Source of the DNA: an uncultured Collinsella sp.
Lineage (GTDB): Bacteria; Actinomycetota; Coriobacteriia; Coriobacteriales; Coriobacteriaceae
Direction of reading: 5' to 3'
Assembly: GCA_900757465.1 (NCBI GenBank)
Contig: CAAENY010000040.1
Span: 1 to 21,759, forward strand
Length of the DNA: 21,759 bases
Shown: one piece after another, positions 13,136 to 20,242 of the stretch
Position numbering within the stretch: the stretch's first letter is position 1
Layout: every line of letters begins with the position of its first letter
Notes under the pieces: model-generated
Told to the model about the DNA's origin: nothing
The model's database searches: none
The model's input: the letters and a program-made list of their open reading frames with translations, nothing else
Position numbers and translations under genes: made by a program

Positions 13136-14923
13136 ATGAGCCAGACCCGTCCCATCGACGAGCATTCCATGCACACCCGTACCTGCGGCGAGCTTCGCCG
13201 CGAGAACGTGGGCGAAGAGGTCACCCTCACCGGTTGGGTGAGCCGTCGCCGTGACCACGGCGGCCTTATTTTCTGCGACCTTCGTGACCGCGAGGGCATC
13301 ACGCAGCTCACCTTCGACCCCGAGCACTCCGACGGCGACGCCTTTAAGATCGCCGAGACCATGCGTCCCGAGTGGCCCATCAAGATCCACGGCGTCGTGC
13401 GCTCCCGTGGCGAGGAGACCACCAACACCAAGCTCGCGACCGGCGAGATCGAGGTCCTGACCGACCACGCCGAGGTGCTCAACACGTCCGTCACCCCGCC
13501 GTTCCAGATCGAGGACGGCATCGAGACCAGCGAGGACACCCGTCTGCGCTATCGCTATCTGGACCTCCGCCGTCCCGAGATGATGGCTAACCTCAAGCTG
13601 CGCTCCGACTTTACCTTTGCCATTCGCGAGGCGCTGCACAACCGTGAGTTCATGGAGGTCGAGACGCCCTCCCTGTTCAAGTCTACGCCCGAGGGCGCCC
13701 GCGACTTCATCGTTCCCAGCCGTATTCAGCCGGGTAACTTCTACGCCCTGCCGCAGTCCCCGCAGCTCCTGAAGCAGCTGCTCATGGTCGGTGGCGTCGA
13801 GCGCTACTACCAGGTTGCCAAGTGCTTCCGCGACGAGGACCTGCGTGCCGATCGTCAGCCCGAGTTCACCCAGGTCGACATCGAGATGTCCTTCGTGGAC
13901 CAGAACGACGTTATGAGCGCGCTCGAGGAAGTTCTGTCCGATGCCTTCGGCCGCATGGGCGTCGAGATGCCCACGCCGCTGCGTCGCATGAACTACTGGG
14001 AGGCCATGGACACCTATGGCTCCGACAAGCCCGATACCCGCTATGGCATGCACCTGGTCGACCTGACCGACATCTTTGCCAACTCCAAGTTCAAGGTCTT
14101 TGCGACTGCGGCAAACGAGGAGGGCTCTGTCGTCAAGGCCATCAATGCCAAGGGCGCCGGTGCCTGGGCACGTGCCAAGATCGATAAGCTCGCCGGCGTG
14201 GCTTCCACGTTTGGCGCCAAGGGCCTGGCATGGATCGCTTTCCGCGAGGACGGCTCCATCAACAGCCCCATCGTCAAGTTCTTCTCGGACGAGGAGATGG
14301 CGGCTCTGCGCGAGCGCATGGACGTCGAGCCCGGCGACCTTGTGATGTTTGCCGCCGGCCCGCGCCTGCTCTCTGACGAGATCCTGGGCGGCATGCGTTC
14401 CCACATGGCCAACGCGCTCGAGATCAAGCGCGAGGGCCACGACTTCCTGTGGGTCGTCAACTTCCCGCTGTTCCACTGGGATGAGGACCGCAAGGCCTAT
14501 GCCGCCGAGCACCAGCCCTTCACCCTGCCGACCGAGACCGACATCGCCAAGATCGAGGCCGACCCGTTGGCAGCCGGTTCTTGCACCTACGACTTTGTCA
14601 TGGACGGCTTTGAGGCCGGCGGCGGCGGTATGCGTATCCACAACGCCGAGATGCAGATGTCCATGCTCAAGCTCCTGGGCTTTACCGAGGAGCGCGCCGA
14701 GTCTCAGTTTGGCTTCCTCATGGAGGCCCTCAAGTTTGGTGCGCCCCCGATGGGCGGTTTCGCTCTGGGCCTGGACCGCGTGTGCATGCTGCTCACCGGT
14801 TCCGACTCCATCCGCGACGTCATGGCGTTCCCCAAGACGGCCAGCGGCTCCGACCTTATGTCGGGCGCTCCGAGTGCCGTTAGCGGCGCCCAGCTCAAGG
14901 ACGTCAGCCTGCGCCTGATGTAG
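13136..14923 (+). CDS. aspS: Aspartyl-tRNA synthetase
   Basis: Class IIb synthetase charging tRNA-Asp with aspartate in the cytosol. The protein has an N-terminal OB-fold anticodon domain (about residues 10-115; GWVSRRRDHGGLIFCDLRD), then catalytic motif 1 around 150-185, motif 2 CFRDEDLRADRQPEFTQ near 231, a bacterial-type GAD insertion domain roughly 290-430, and motif 3 GGFALGLDRVCMLL. The C-terminal PSAV...QLKDVSLRL is normal for bacterial AspRS. At 595 residues it is full length. ATG 13136 follows AAAGGAGG at 9 bases. Whether it discriminates tRNA-Asp from tRNA-Asn cannot be told by eye. It stands alone, with a structured leader and a strong terminator 23 bases after the stop. Confidence 0.97.
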   Translation: MSQTRPIDEHSMHTRTCGELRRENVGEEVTLTGWVSRRRDHGGLIFCDLRDREGITQLTFDPEHSDGDAFKIAETMRPEWPIKIHGVVRSRGEETTNTKLATGEIEVLTDHAEVLNTSVTPPFQIEDGIETSEDTRLRYRYLDLRRPEMMANLKLRSDFTFAIREALHNREFMEVETPSLFKSTPEGARDFIVPSRIQPGNFYALPQSPQLLKQLLMVGGVERYYQVAKCFRDEDLRADRQPEFTQVDIEMSFVDQNDVMSALEEVLSDAFGRMGVEMPTPLRRMNYWEAMDTYGSDKPDTRYGMHLVDLTDIFANSKFKVFATAANEEGSVVKAINAKGAGAWARAKIDKLAGVASTFGAKGLAWIAFREDGSINSPIVKFFSDEEMAALRERMDVEPGDLVMFAAGPRLLSDEILGGMRSHMANALEIKREGHDFLWVVNFPLFHWDEDRKAYAAEHQPFTLPTETDIAKIEADPLAAGSCTYDFVMDGFEAGGGGMRIHNAEMQMSMLKLLGFTEERAESQFGFLMEALKFGAPPMGGFALGLDRVCMLLTGSDSIRDVMAFPKTASGSDLMSGAPSAVSGAQLKDVSLRLM

Positions 14924-14946
14924 GCGAGCGGCTACATATTGCCTGT

Positions 14947-14981
14947 AACGAGGGAAGGACGCGTGCCTTCCCTCGTTTTTT
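14947..14981 (+). terminator. Intrinsic terminator of aspS
   Basis: AACGAGGGAAGG (14947-14958) pairs perfectly with CCTTCCCTCGTT (14966-14977), loop ACGCGTG, followed by a T-run to 14981. It is the cleanest rho-independent terminator in the window. Confidence 0.93.
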
Positions 14982-15018
14982 ATGCGTGGGTGTTGCGAGG
15001 GCATAGGTTGACCGGGCG

Positions 15019-15222
15019 TCGCGGAAACTACGACCCGGAATTTGCGTCCAGAACGGGTCGCGCTTTCCCAAGGGGGGGCCTCTGGGAAAGCGCGACCCAG
15101 AATTCGGCAAAATAATGGGGCACAGTTTCCGGTTGAGCTGTCTAACGGAAACTGTGCCCCAGAATGAGCGCTCAAAACGGGGCAGGCTTTCCGCAACAAC
15201 TGTCTGGCAGAAAGCCTGCCCC
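15019..15222. repeat. Chain of hairpins between aspS and lacI
   Basis: Three successive hairpins: 15055-15070/15083-15098 (16 bp), 15117-15131/15146-15160 (15 bp) and 15179-15191/15210-15222 (13 bp). The arms differ but follow one scheme: inner ends read TTTCC or TTTC against GAAA, outer ends are GGG or GGGG against CCC or CCCC. The spacers are alike (ACCCAGAATTCGGC, GCCCCAGAATGAGCGC). A truncated unit (GGAAACTACGACCCGGAAT) starts the chain at about 15022. Adjacent outer ends also pair across spacers, for example CGACCCG (15031-15037) with CGGGTCG (15054-15060). The last arm ends 6 bases from the lacI stop. Confidence 0.85.
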
Positions 15223-15228
15223 AGTTTC

Positions 15229-16245
15229 TTATAGCGAGTCTCTCTGGATCAGCTGCATGTGCATCACGGAGGTGGTGGGCTCGGCACCCTTGATCATGTC
15301 GAGCGCAATGTTGGCGGCCATGTGTCCTTCTTCGCGCAGGGGCTGGCGGACGGTCGTGAGCGCGGGGACGCAGCGCGCCGCAATCTCGTGATCGTCGAAG
15401 CCGACGACAGAAACGTCCGCAGGAACGGATAGGCCTGCCTCGTTGAGTGCGGTGATGACGCCAGCCGCGATACGGTCCGATCCGCAGAGCACGCCATCGA
15501 AAGCAATCTCGCGCGCGAGGATCTGGTGCATGGCCTGATAGCCGTCTCCGCTGTTCCAGCCGGTATAGATAACGTTTGCGTCTGGGAGGTCTTCGCCCAA
15601 GACGGCGCGGTAGCCGCGCAGGCGGTCGACAACAGCGGGGTTGTCTTGCGGTCCCAACACGGCGACGATATCTTTGCGCCCGCGATCCTTCATGGCGAGT
15701 GCCGCAAAATGTCCGCCCTCTTCGTCGTCAGAGTAGACCGTCGAGAACACATCGCGATAGGGGTGGCCCTCGAGCTGGCCGCACAACACGGTGGGTACGC
15801 CCAGCTCGCGCAGCACCTCGAGCAGCTCGCTGCCTTTGTAGGGAGAGACGTCGATCACGGCGTCGAACGAGCGGCGCTCAAAGTGCTCGCGTGCGCGGTT
15901 GCGCTCATGCGTAGAAGACGCCTGCAAGATAACGGGCAGATAGGACGACTCCGACAGTTCCTCGGTAATGCCGCTCAAAAACTCGCTATAGGTGGGGTCG
16001 CTGAAGAGTTCACTCAGAGGCTCGGTCACGAGCACGGCGATGATTTCCGTGCGCCCGACAGCGAGCGCTCGGCCACGGGCGTTGGGGACAAAATTGACTT
16101 CCTTGGCCGCCGCGCGGACGCGCCTTTTGGTTTCCTCGCTAATGCGGGGCGAATCGTTGAGAGCGCGCGATGCCGTGGAGCGCGACACGCCGGCAGCTGC
16201 GGCAACCTCGGCAAGCGTAGGTGCGGTGCGAACTGGTTGGGTCAT
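15229..16245 (-). CDS. LacI-family transcriptional regulator of the ebg-type operon
   Basis: A 338-residue repressor-type protein. Residues 9-35 form the LacI helix-turn-helix (TLAEVAAAAGVSRSTASRALND), followed by the hinge helix region (NFVPNARGRALAVGR), and residues 62-338 form a periplasmic-binding-protein-like sensor with DAVIDVSPYKGSELL, GVLCGSDRIAAGVITAL and VSVVGFDDHEIA. It is divergent from the beta-galactosidase gene, and three copies of a CAACCGGTTG-centred palindrome, the typical LacI-family operator shape, lie between them. It most likely represses the beta-galactosidase genes until a sugar ligand binds. The ligand is unknown; sequence similarity to E. coli EbgR beyond family features was not evident, so I give no symbol. 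ATG 16245 follows AGGAG at 5 bases. Confidence 0.93.
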   Translation of the reverse strand: MTQPVRTAPTLAEVAAAAGVSRSTASRALNDSPRISEETKRRVRAAAKEVNFVPNARGRALAVGRTEIIAVLVTEPLSELFSDPTYSEFLSGITEELSESSYLPVILQASSTHERNRAREHFERRSFDAVIDVSPYKGSELLEVLRELGVPTVLCGQLEGHPYRDVFSTVYSDDEEGGHFAALAMKDRGRKDIVAVLGPQDNPAVVDRLRGYRAVLGEDLPDANVIYTGWNSGDGYQAMHQILAREIAFDGVLCGSDRIAAGVITALNEAGLSVPADVSVVGFDDHEIAARCVPALTTVRQPLREEGHMAANIALDMIKGAEPTTSVMHMQLIQRDSL

Positions 16246-16306
16246 GGCGTCTCCTGGAGAATGCGGTCGATGTTGTCGCTGATACGGGCTGGTGCGGATA
16301 CAGCTT

Positions 16307-16312
16307 ACTATA
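16307..16312 (-). promoter_or_regulatory. Candidate lacI -10 box
   Basis: Leftward TATAGT sits inside the symmetric ACTATAGT, about 62 bases before the lacI start. No clear -35 box is visible. The gap between it and the first operator (16313-16482) contains CCGGTGACCGG and a CTGAGT/ACTCAG repeat (16448-16465) but no gene. Confidence 0.3.
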
Positions 16313-16482
16313 GTGCGCCTGAACAGCGTTCATGATATCCGGTGACCGGTGTCATTTTGCAACCAAGCCGCAATCGAATACGTCTCGTATGGGTGAGATA
16401 TCAGCGGGCGTGGCGGTTGCCTACGAGCTTGAGAACGATGTCTTGCGCTGAGTTTCGATACTCAGGGTGACATAAGTGTCGC

Positions 16483-16502
16483 GGTTGTACAACCGGTTGC
16501 AC
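16483..16502. promoter_or_regulatory. LacI-type operator O1
   Basis: Contains ACAACCGGTTGCAC (16489-16502), identical to the two other sites, overlapping a second perfect palindrome GGTTGTACAACC (16483-16494). It lies upstream of the presumed -35, 45 bases before O2, which suits looping or cooperative binding. Confidence 0.8.
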
Positions 16503-16533
16503 CGTTAACCCGACCAAATCGACCGTTCAGCGG

Positions 16534-16547
16534 ACAACCGGTTGCAC
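16534..16547. promoter_or_regulatory. LacI-type operator O2
   Basis: ACAACCGGTTGCAC with the central 10-base palindrome CAACCGGTTG. It overlaps the presumed -35 of the beta-galactosidase promoter. O3 follows 42 bases later, four helical turns. Confidence 0.85.
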
Positions 16548-16571
16548 AGTTTTTTGAATCGCCCGTAAGAT
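16542..16571 (+). promoter_or_regulatory. Candidate beta-galactosidase promoter
   Basis: TTGCAC (16542-16547), 18 bases, then TAAGAT (16566-16571). The -35 lies inside operator O2, and operator O3 covers the expected transcription start. The boxes are imperfect, but the operator arrangement supports the placement. Confidence 0.5.
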
Positions 16572-16575
16572 AAGG

Positions 16576-16589
16576 ACAACCGGTTGCAC
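16576..16589. promoter_or_regulatory. LacI-type operator O3
   Basis: Third exact copy of ACAACCGGTTGCAC, 32 bases before the beta-galactosidase start and just after the candidate -10, so bound repressor would block initiation. Confidence 0.85.
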
Positions 16590-16621
16590 AAGAATCACTA
16601 CGATGATGAAGGAGCATCACC

Positions 16622-19600
16622 ATGGACGCCATTAACGATTGGGAAAACCAAGCGCTCACCCACAGGAACCGCCTGGCACCCCATGCGTACTTTATGGGTT
16701 ACGAGACTGCCGATCTCGCTGCAACGTACAGCCGCGAGCTGTCGCGCGGGTTTGTCCAGCTGTCCGGCTCGTGGCAGTTCCGCCTCTTTGAGGGCCCCGC
16801 TGCCGTCTCCAACGAGGAACTCTCCACGTACAAGCCCGAGTGGGATCACGTGGAGGTTCCGCACCTGTGGCAGGTGGACGGCTATGGCAACCTTGCCTAC
16901 ACCGACGAGGGTTTCCCGTTCCCGGTTGATCAGCCGTTCGTTCCCTCCGACGACCCCACGGGCGTCTACCAGCGCATCGTCAACCTTCCCGCCGTTCCTG
17001 CCGGCGCTCGCGAGATCATTCGCTTCGACGGCATCGAGAGCTATGGCGAGCTGTACGTCAACGGTCAGTATATCGGCATGACCAAGGGTTCGCGCCTGTC
17101 TGCCGAGTTCGACGTGACCGACGCGCTCGTCGAGGGCGACAACCTGTTTGCGGTCAAGGTCCTGCAGTACAGCGATGGCAGCTACATCGAGGATCAGGAC
17201 ATGTGGTGGGCCTCGGGCATCTTCCGCGATGTGTACCTTATGCAGCGTCCCGCCGCGCACCTGGTCGACTTTAGGTTCCGCACGCACCGCGAGGGCGATG
17301 CCGCTCTGATCACGCTCGATACGGTTGCCGAGGGCGCTTCCCGCGTTGTGTTTACGCTCAGCGATGGCGAGAACGTGGTGGCTACGGGTGAGTGCGTCGA
17401 CGGCCATGCCGAGTGCAGCGTGACCGATGCCCACTTCTGGAATCCCGAGGACCCCTTCCTCTACGATCTTACGTTTGAGGTCTACGACGGCGACAAGGTG
17501 AGCGAGTACGTCCCGCATCGCCAGGGTCTTGCCGAGGTGACGGTCGAGGGCAATCATATCTACCTCAACGGCACTTACTTTAAGATGCATGGCGTCAACC
17601 GCCACGATCACGACGATCACAAGGGCCGCGCCGTGGGCCTCGATCGCATGCGCCGCGACCTGGAGCTCATGAAGCAGCACAACATCAACGCAGTGCGCAC
17701 CTCTCACTATGCCAATGACCCGCGCTTCTACGAGCTGTGTGATGAGTATGGCATCATGCTGGTCGCCGAGACCGATATGGAGAGCCACGGCTTCGAGAAT
17801 ATCGGCAACATCGCCCTGGTTACCGACGACCCGGCATGGGAGCCGGCCTACGTCGACCGTATTGAGCGCCTGGTGATGCAGGAGCGCAACCACGCGTGCA
17901 TCATCATGTGGTCGCTGGGCAACGAGAGCGGCTATGGCTGCAACATCCGCGCGATGTACGCCAAGGCTCACGAGCTCGATGGTCGTCCGGTCCACTACGA
18001 GGAGGACCGCAACGCCGATACCGTCGACGTCATTTCCACGATGTACTCCCGTGTGTCGCAGATGAACGACTTTGGTGAGCATCCGTTCCCCAAGCCGCGC
18101 ATCAACTGCGAGTATGGCCACTCCATGGGTAATGGCCCCGGAGGTCTGTCCGAGTACCAGGAGGTCTTCGATCGCTGGGATTGCATCCAAGGCCAGTTTA
18201 TCTGGGAATGGTGCGACCACGGTTTGGCTGCTGTGACCGAGGACGGCGTTGCCTACGATATGTATGGTGGCGACAACGGCGATTACCCCAATAACAGCAA
18301 CTTCTGCATCGACGGCATGGTGTTCCCTTGGCAGCAGCCGAGCCCGGGCCTCACTGAGTATGGTCAGGTCATCTGCCCGGTTCGCATGGCCTACGATGCC
18401 GAGGCGGGCGAGCTGACCGTCACCAACAAGCGTTGGTTTACCACCCTCGAGGATGTTTGCCTGTCGGCGGAGACCCTGGTGGACGGCGACGTGGTTTGCC
18501 GCAAGACGCTCATGCCCGGTGCGGTTGCCCCCGGCGAGTCCGTCCAGCTTCCGCTGGTGATTCGCGAGGCCGCGGTAGGCGAGACCCTGCTGACCGTGCG
18601 CGCCTACACCATGGCCGCTCACGTCTGGTGCGAGCCGATGTTCCAGCTGGGTGCAAGGCAGTTTGCCATCGCAAACCATCCGGCGCCGGCCATTGCGGCT
18701 CCCACTCGTTCTGAGCTTACGGTCGAGGAGACCGAGCAGGAGATTCGCATTCACTCCCTCAACGGCGAGCTGACCTTCAGCAAGGTCAACGGCACCGTGA
18801 GCAAGTGGAAGGCATCCGGGCGTGACGTCATGGCCTCTGGTCCCCAGGTTGGTTTTTGGCATCCGCTCGTCGACAACCACGCCCAGGAGTACGACTCCCT
18901 GTGGAAGGACAACTTCATTGATGTAATGCAGACGTCCACCCGCAAGGTTTTTTGGAAGCAGGACGGCAATGCGGTCGTCGTTACCGTGAGCCAACGTATT
19001 GCTCCTCCCGTCCGCGCGTTCGGCATGCGCGTCGAGCTTGTCTACACCGTGCTTCCGAGCGGTCGCGTCGACCTCAAGGTTTCCGGCGAGCCCTACGGCG
19101 ACTATTCGGACATTATCCCGCGCATCGGCATCTCCTTTGAGGTCCCCGGTTGCGATCGTGCCGTCGAGTGGTATGGCCGCGGCCCGGGCGAGAACTATCC
19201 GGACTCGCTGCGCGCCAACCCGGTCGGTCATTACCGCACTACGGTCGACGACATGTTCACGCCGTATGTCATGCCCCAGGATTGTGCCAACCGCGAGGGT
19301 ACCCGCTGGGTTGCCCTGCGCTCTAGCCACGGTGACGGCGTGCTGGTGACGCGTCCGGCTGACGCTGCCTCCAATCCGTTCTCGTTCTCGGCATGGCCCT
19401 ATAGCTGCGAGGCCATCGATAACGCCAAGCACGTCTACGACCTTGTCAAGGGCGACACGGTTACGGTCAACATCAACGACCAGCTGCTCGGCCTTGGTTC
19501 GAACTCTTGGGGTTCCGAGGTGCTCGATTCCTATCGCACCCGTTTTGAGAGCTTCAGCTTTGAGGTGTCCCTGCGACCGCTGACGTCTGCCGATCTGGCT

Positions 19601-19630
19601 CAGGCGCTGGCACCCATTAAGGAGGCATAA
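16622..19630 (+). CDS. ebgA: Beta-galactosidase, EbgA-like (glycoside hydrolase family 2)
   Basis: A 1002-residue GH2 enzyme expected to cleave terminal beta-galactosides in the cytosol. It resembles E. coli EbgA (about 1030 residues) more than LacZ in the segments I can recall: WEN..LTH.NRLAP at the N-terminus, YTDEGFPFP, LMKQHNINAVRTSHY, SLGNESGYGCNIRAMY, GNGPGGLSEYQ and the C-terminal LGLGSNSWGSEVLDS. Order: sugar-binding jelly roll (to about 220), immunoglobulin-like domains, TIM barrel (about 310-600) with acid/base Glu435 in NESG and nucleophile Glu497 in CEYGHSMGN, then the C-terminal beta-galactosidase small-chain domain. ATG 16622 follows GAAGGAG at 6 bases. The next gene starts 3 bases after the stop. 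There is no signal peptide. The true substrate may differ from lactose. Confidence 0.94.
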   Translation: MDAINDWENQALTHRNRLAPHAYFMGYETADLAATYSRELSRGFVQLSGSWQFRLFEGPAAVSNEELSTYKPEWDHVEVPHLWQVDGYGNLAYTDEGFPFPVDQPFVPSDDPTGVYQRIVNLPAVPAGAREIIRFDGIESYGELYVNGQYIGMTKGSRLSAEFDVTDALVEGDNLFAVKVLQYSDGSYIEDQDMWWASGIFRDVYLMQRPAAHLVDFRFRTHREGDAALITLDTVAEGASRVVFTLSDGENVVATGECVDGHAECSVTDAHFWNPEDPFLYDLTFEVYDGDKVSEYVPHRQGLAEVTVEGNHIYLNGTYFKMHGVNRHDHDDHKGRAVGLDRMRRDLELMKQHNINAVRTSHYANDPRFYELCDEYGIMLVAETDMESHGFENIGNIALVTDDPAWEPAYVDRIERLVMQERNHACIIMWSLGNESGYGCNIRAMYAKAHELDGRPVHYEEDRNADTVDVISTMYSRVSQMNDFGEHPFPKPRINCEYGHSMGNGPGGLSEYQEVFDRWDCIQGQFIWEWCDHGLAAVTEDGVAYDMYGGDNGDYPNNSNFCIDGMVFPWQQPSPGLTEYGQVICPVRMAYDAEAGELTVTNKRWFTTLEDVCLSAETLVDGDVVCRKTLMPGAVAPGESVQLPLVIREAAVGETLLTVRAYTMAAHVWCEPMFQLGARQFAIANHPAPAIAAPTRSELTVEETEQEIRIHSLNGELTFSKVNGTVSKWKASGRDVMASGPQVGFWHPLVDNHAQEYDSLWKDNFIDVMQTSTRKVFWKQDGNAVVVTVSQRIAPPVRAFGMRVELVYTVLPSGRVDLKVSGEPYGDYSDIIPRIGISFEVPGCDRAVEWYGRGPGENYPDSLRANPVGHYRTTVDDMFTPYVMPQDCANREGTRWVALRSSHGDGVLVTRPADAASNPFSFSAWPYSCEAIDNAKHVYDLVKGDTVTVNINDQLLGLGSNSWGSEVLDSYRTRFESFSFEVSLRPLTSADLAQALAPIKEA

Positions 19631-19633
19631 GTC

Positions 19634-20089
19634 ATGCATATCTTTAACTCGCGTGCCGATTTCGACGCCCAGATGAAGTCCGTCAAGAAGTGGATGCGTA
19701 CCGGTCAGGCACTCGACGGCGTTTCTGAACTGCAGCACGATGTGGCGTACTCTATCGGCGACTCGCTGGTGTATTGGTGGGTGAACGCCCACGAGGCGGC
19801 TACTGCCGATCTGGTCGGTCACCGTCGCTACCATGCCGTGCTCGCCCCGCTCGACGGCAATCTGACCGTTGAGGTGGCTTCCAAGGCCGATCTTACCTGT
19901 ACGCGCGCCTACAGCGATATCGATGATCGCGAGCGCTTTGAGGGTACGGGGGAGACCGTGACGATTCCCGCCGGCGGCGTTGCCGTCGTCGAAATTGACG
20001 AGGCCTACCGTGTCGTGGCCGATGCCGCGGATCCCCGCGTCGTGGTACTGCACGTGACAGTCGAAGGTTATTCCTTCCCCAACAAGTAG
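19634..20089 (+). CDS. ebgC: EbgC-like beta-galactosidase subunit (YhcH/YjgK/YiaL family)
   Basis: A 151-residue cupin-like protein of the YhcH/YjgK/YiaL (DUF386) family. It closely resembles the EbgC subunit (about 149 residues) of the E. coli evolved beta-galactosidase, which is required for full EbgA activity. Matching segments are the KKW near residue 17, SIGDSLVYW, GHRRYH, a D..DRERFEGTGETV stretch, EAYR and the C-terminal tail ending in NK. Its ATG is 3 bases after the EbgA-like stop, with AAGGAG inside the end of that gene, so the two are translationally coupled and probably form a complex. The shared family also includes enzymes acting on sugar acids and anomers, so an aldose-anomer role is possible. 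Confidence 0.9.
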   Translation: MHIFNSRADFDAQMKSVKKWMRTGQALDGVSELQHDVAYSIGDSLVYWWVNAHEAATADLVGHRRYHAVLAPLDGNLTVEVASKADLTCTRAYSDIDDRERFEGTGETVTIPAGGVAVVEIDEAYRVVADAADPRVVVLHVTVEGYSFPNK

Positions 20090-20093
20090 TATT

Positions 20094-20166
20094 CGTCCGC
20101 CTGGACGTTTGCTTCGCGCCGTTAAGGGGGATGGCTTTGTTGACTCCCTTTTCCCCATTCCCCTTA
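20094..20166 (+). terminator. Hairpins between ebgC and the transporter
   Basis: A small CGTCC/GGACG hairpin (20094-20107) is followed by TAAGGGGGATGG (20123-20134) pairing with CCATTCCCCTTA (20155-20166), 12 positions with one wobble, loop 20 bases. No T-run follows. It may lower transporter expression relative to the enzyme genes or protect the upstream mRNA. Confidence 0.45.
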
Positions 20167-20242
20167 GCAGGTGCGCCATCCGTGTTTGCACTTGCAGCTC
20201 GGACGGTTTTAGATGACATTTAACAGATGATTGGGAGGGCTT

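Noticed and set aside
12992..15199. A 735-codon reverse frame opposite aspS
   Set aside because: Runs through the aspS leader, gene, terminator and part of the hairpin chain, so it cannot be a natural gene.
15019..15222. CRISPR-like array
   Set aside because: The repeated parts are variable hairpin arms with short similar spacers, the opposite of identical repeats with unique spacers, and no cas gene is near.
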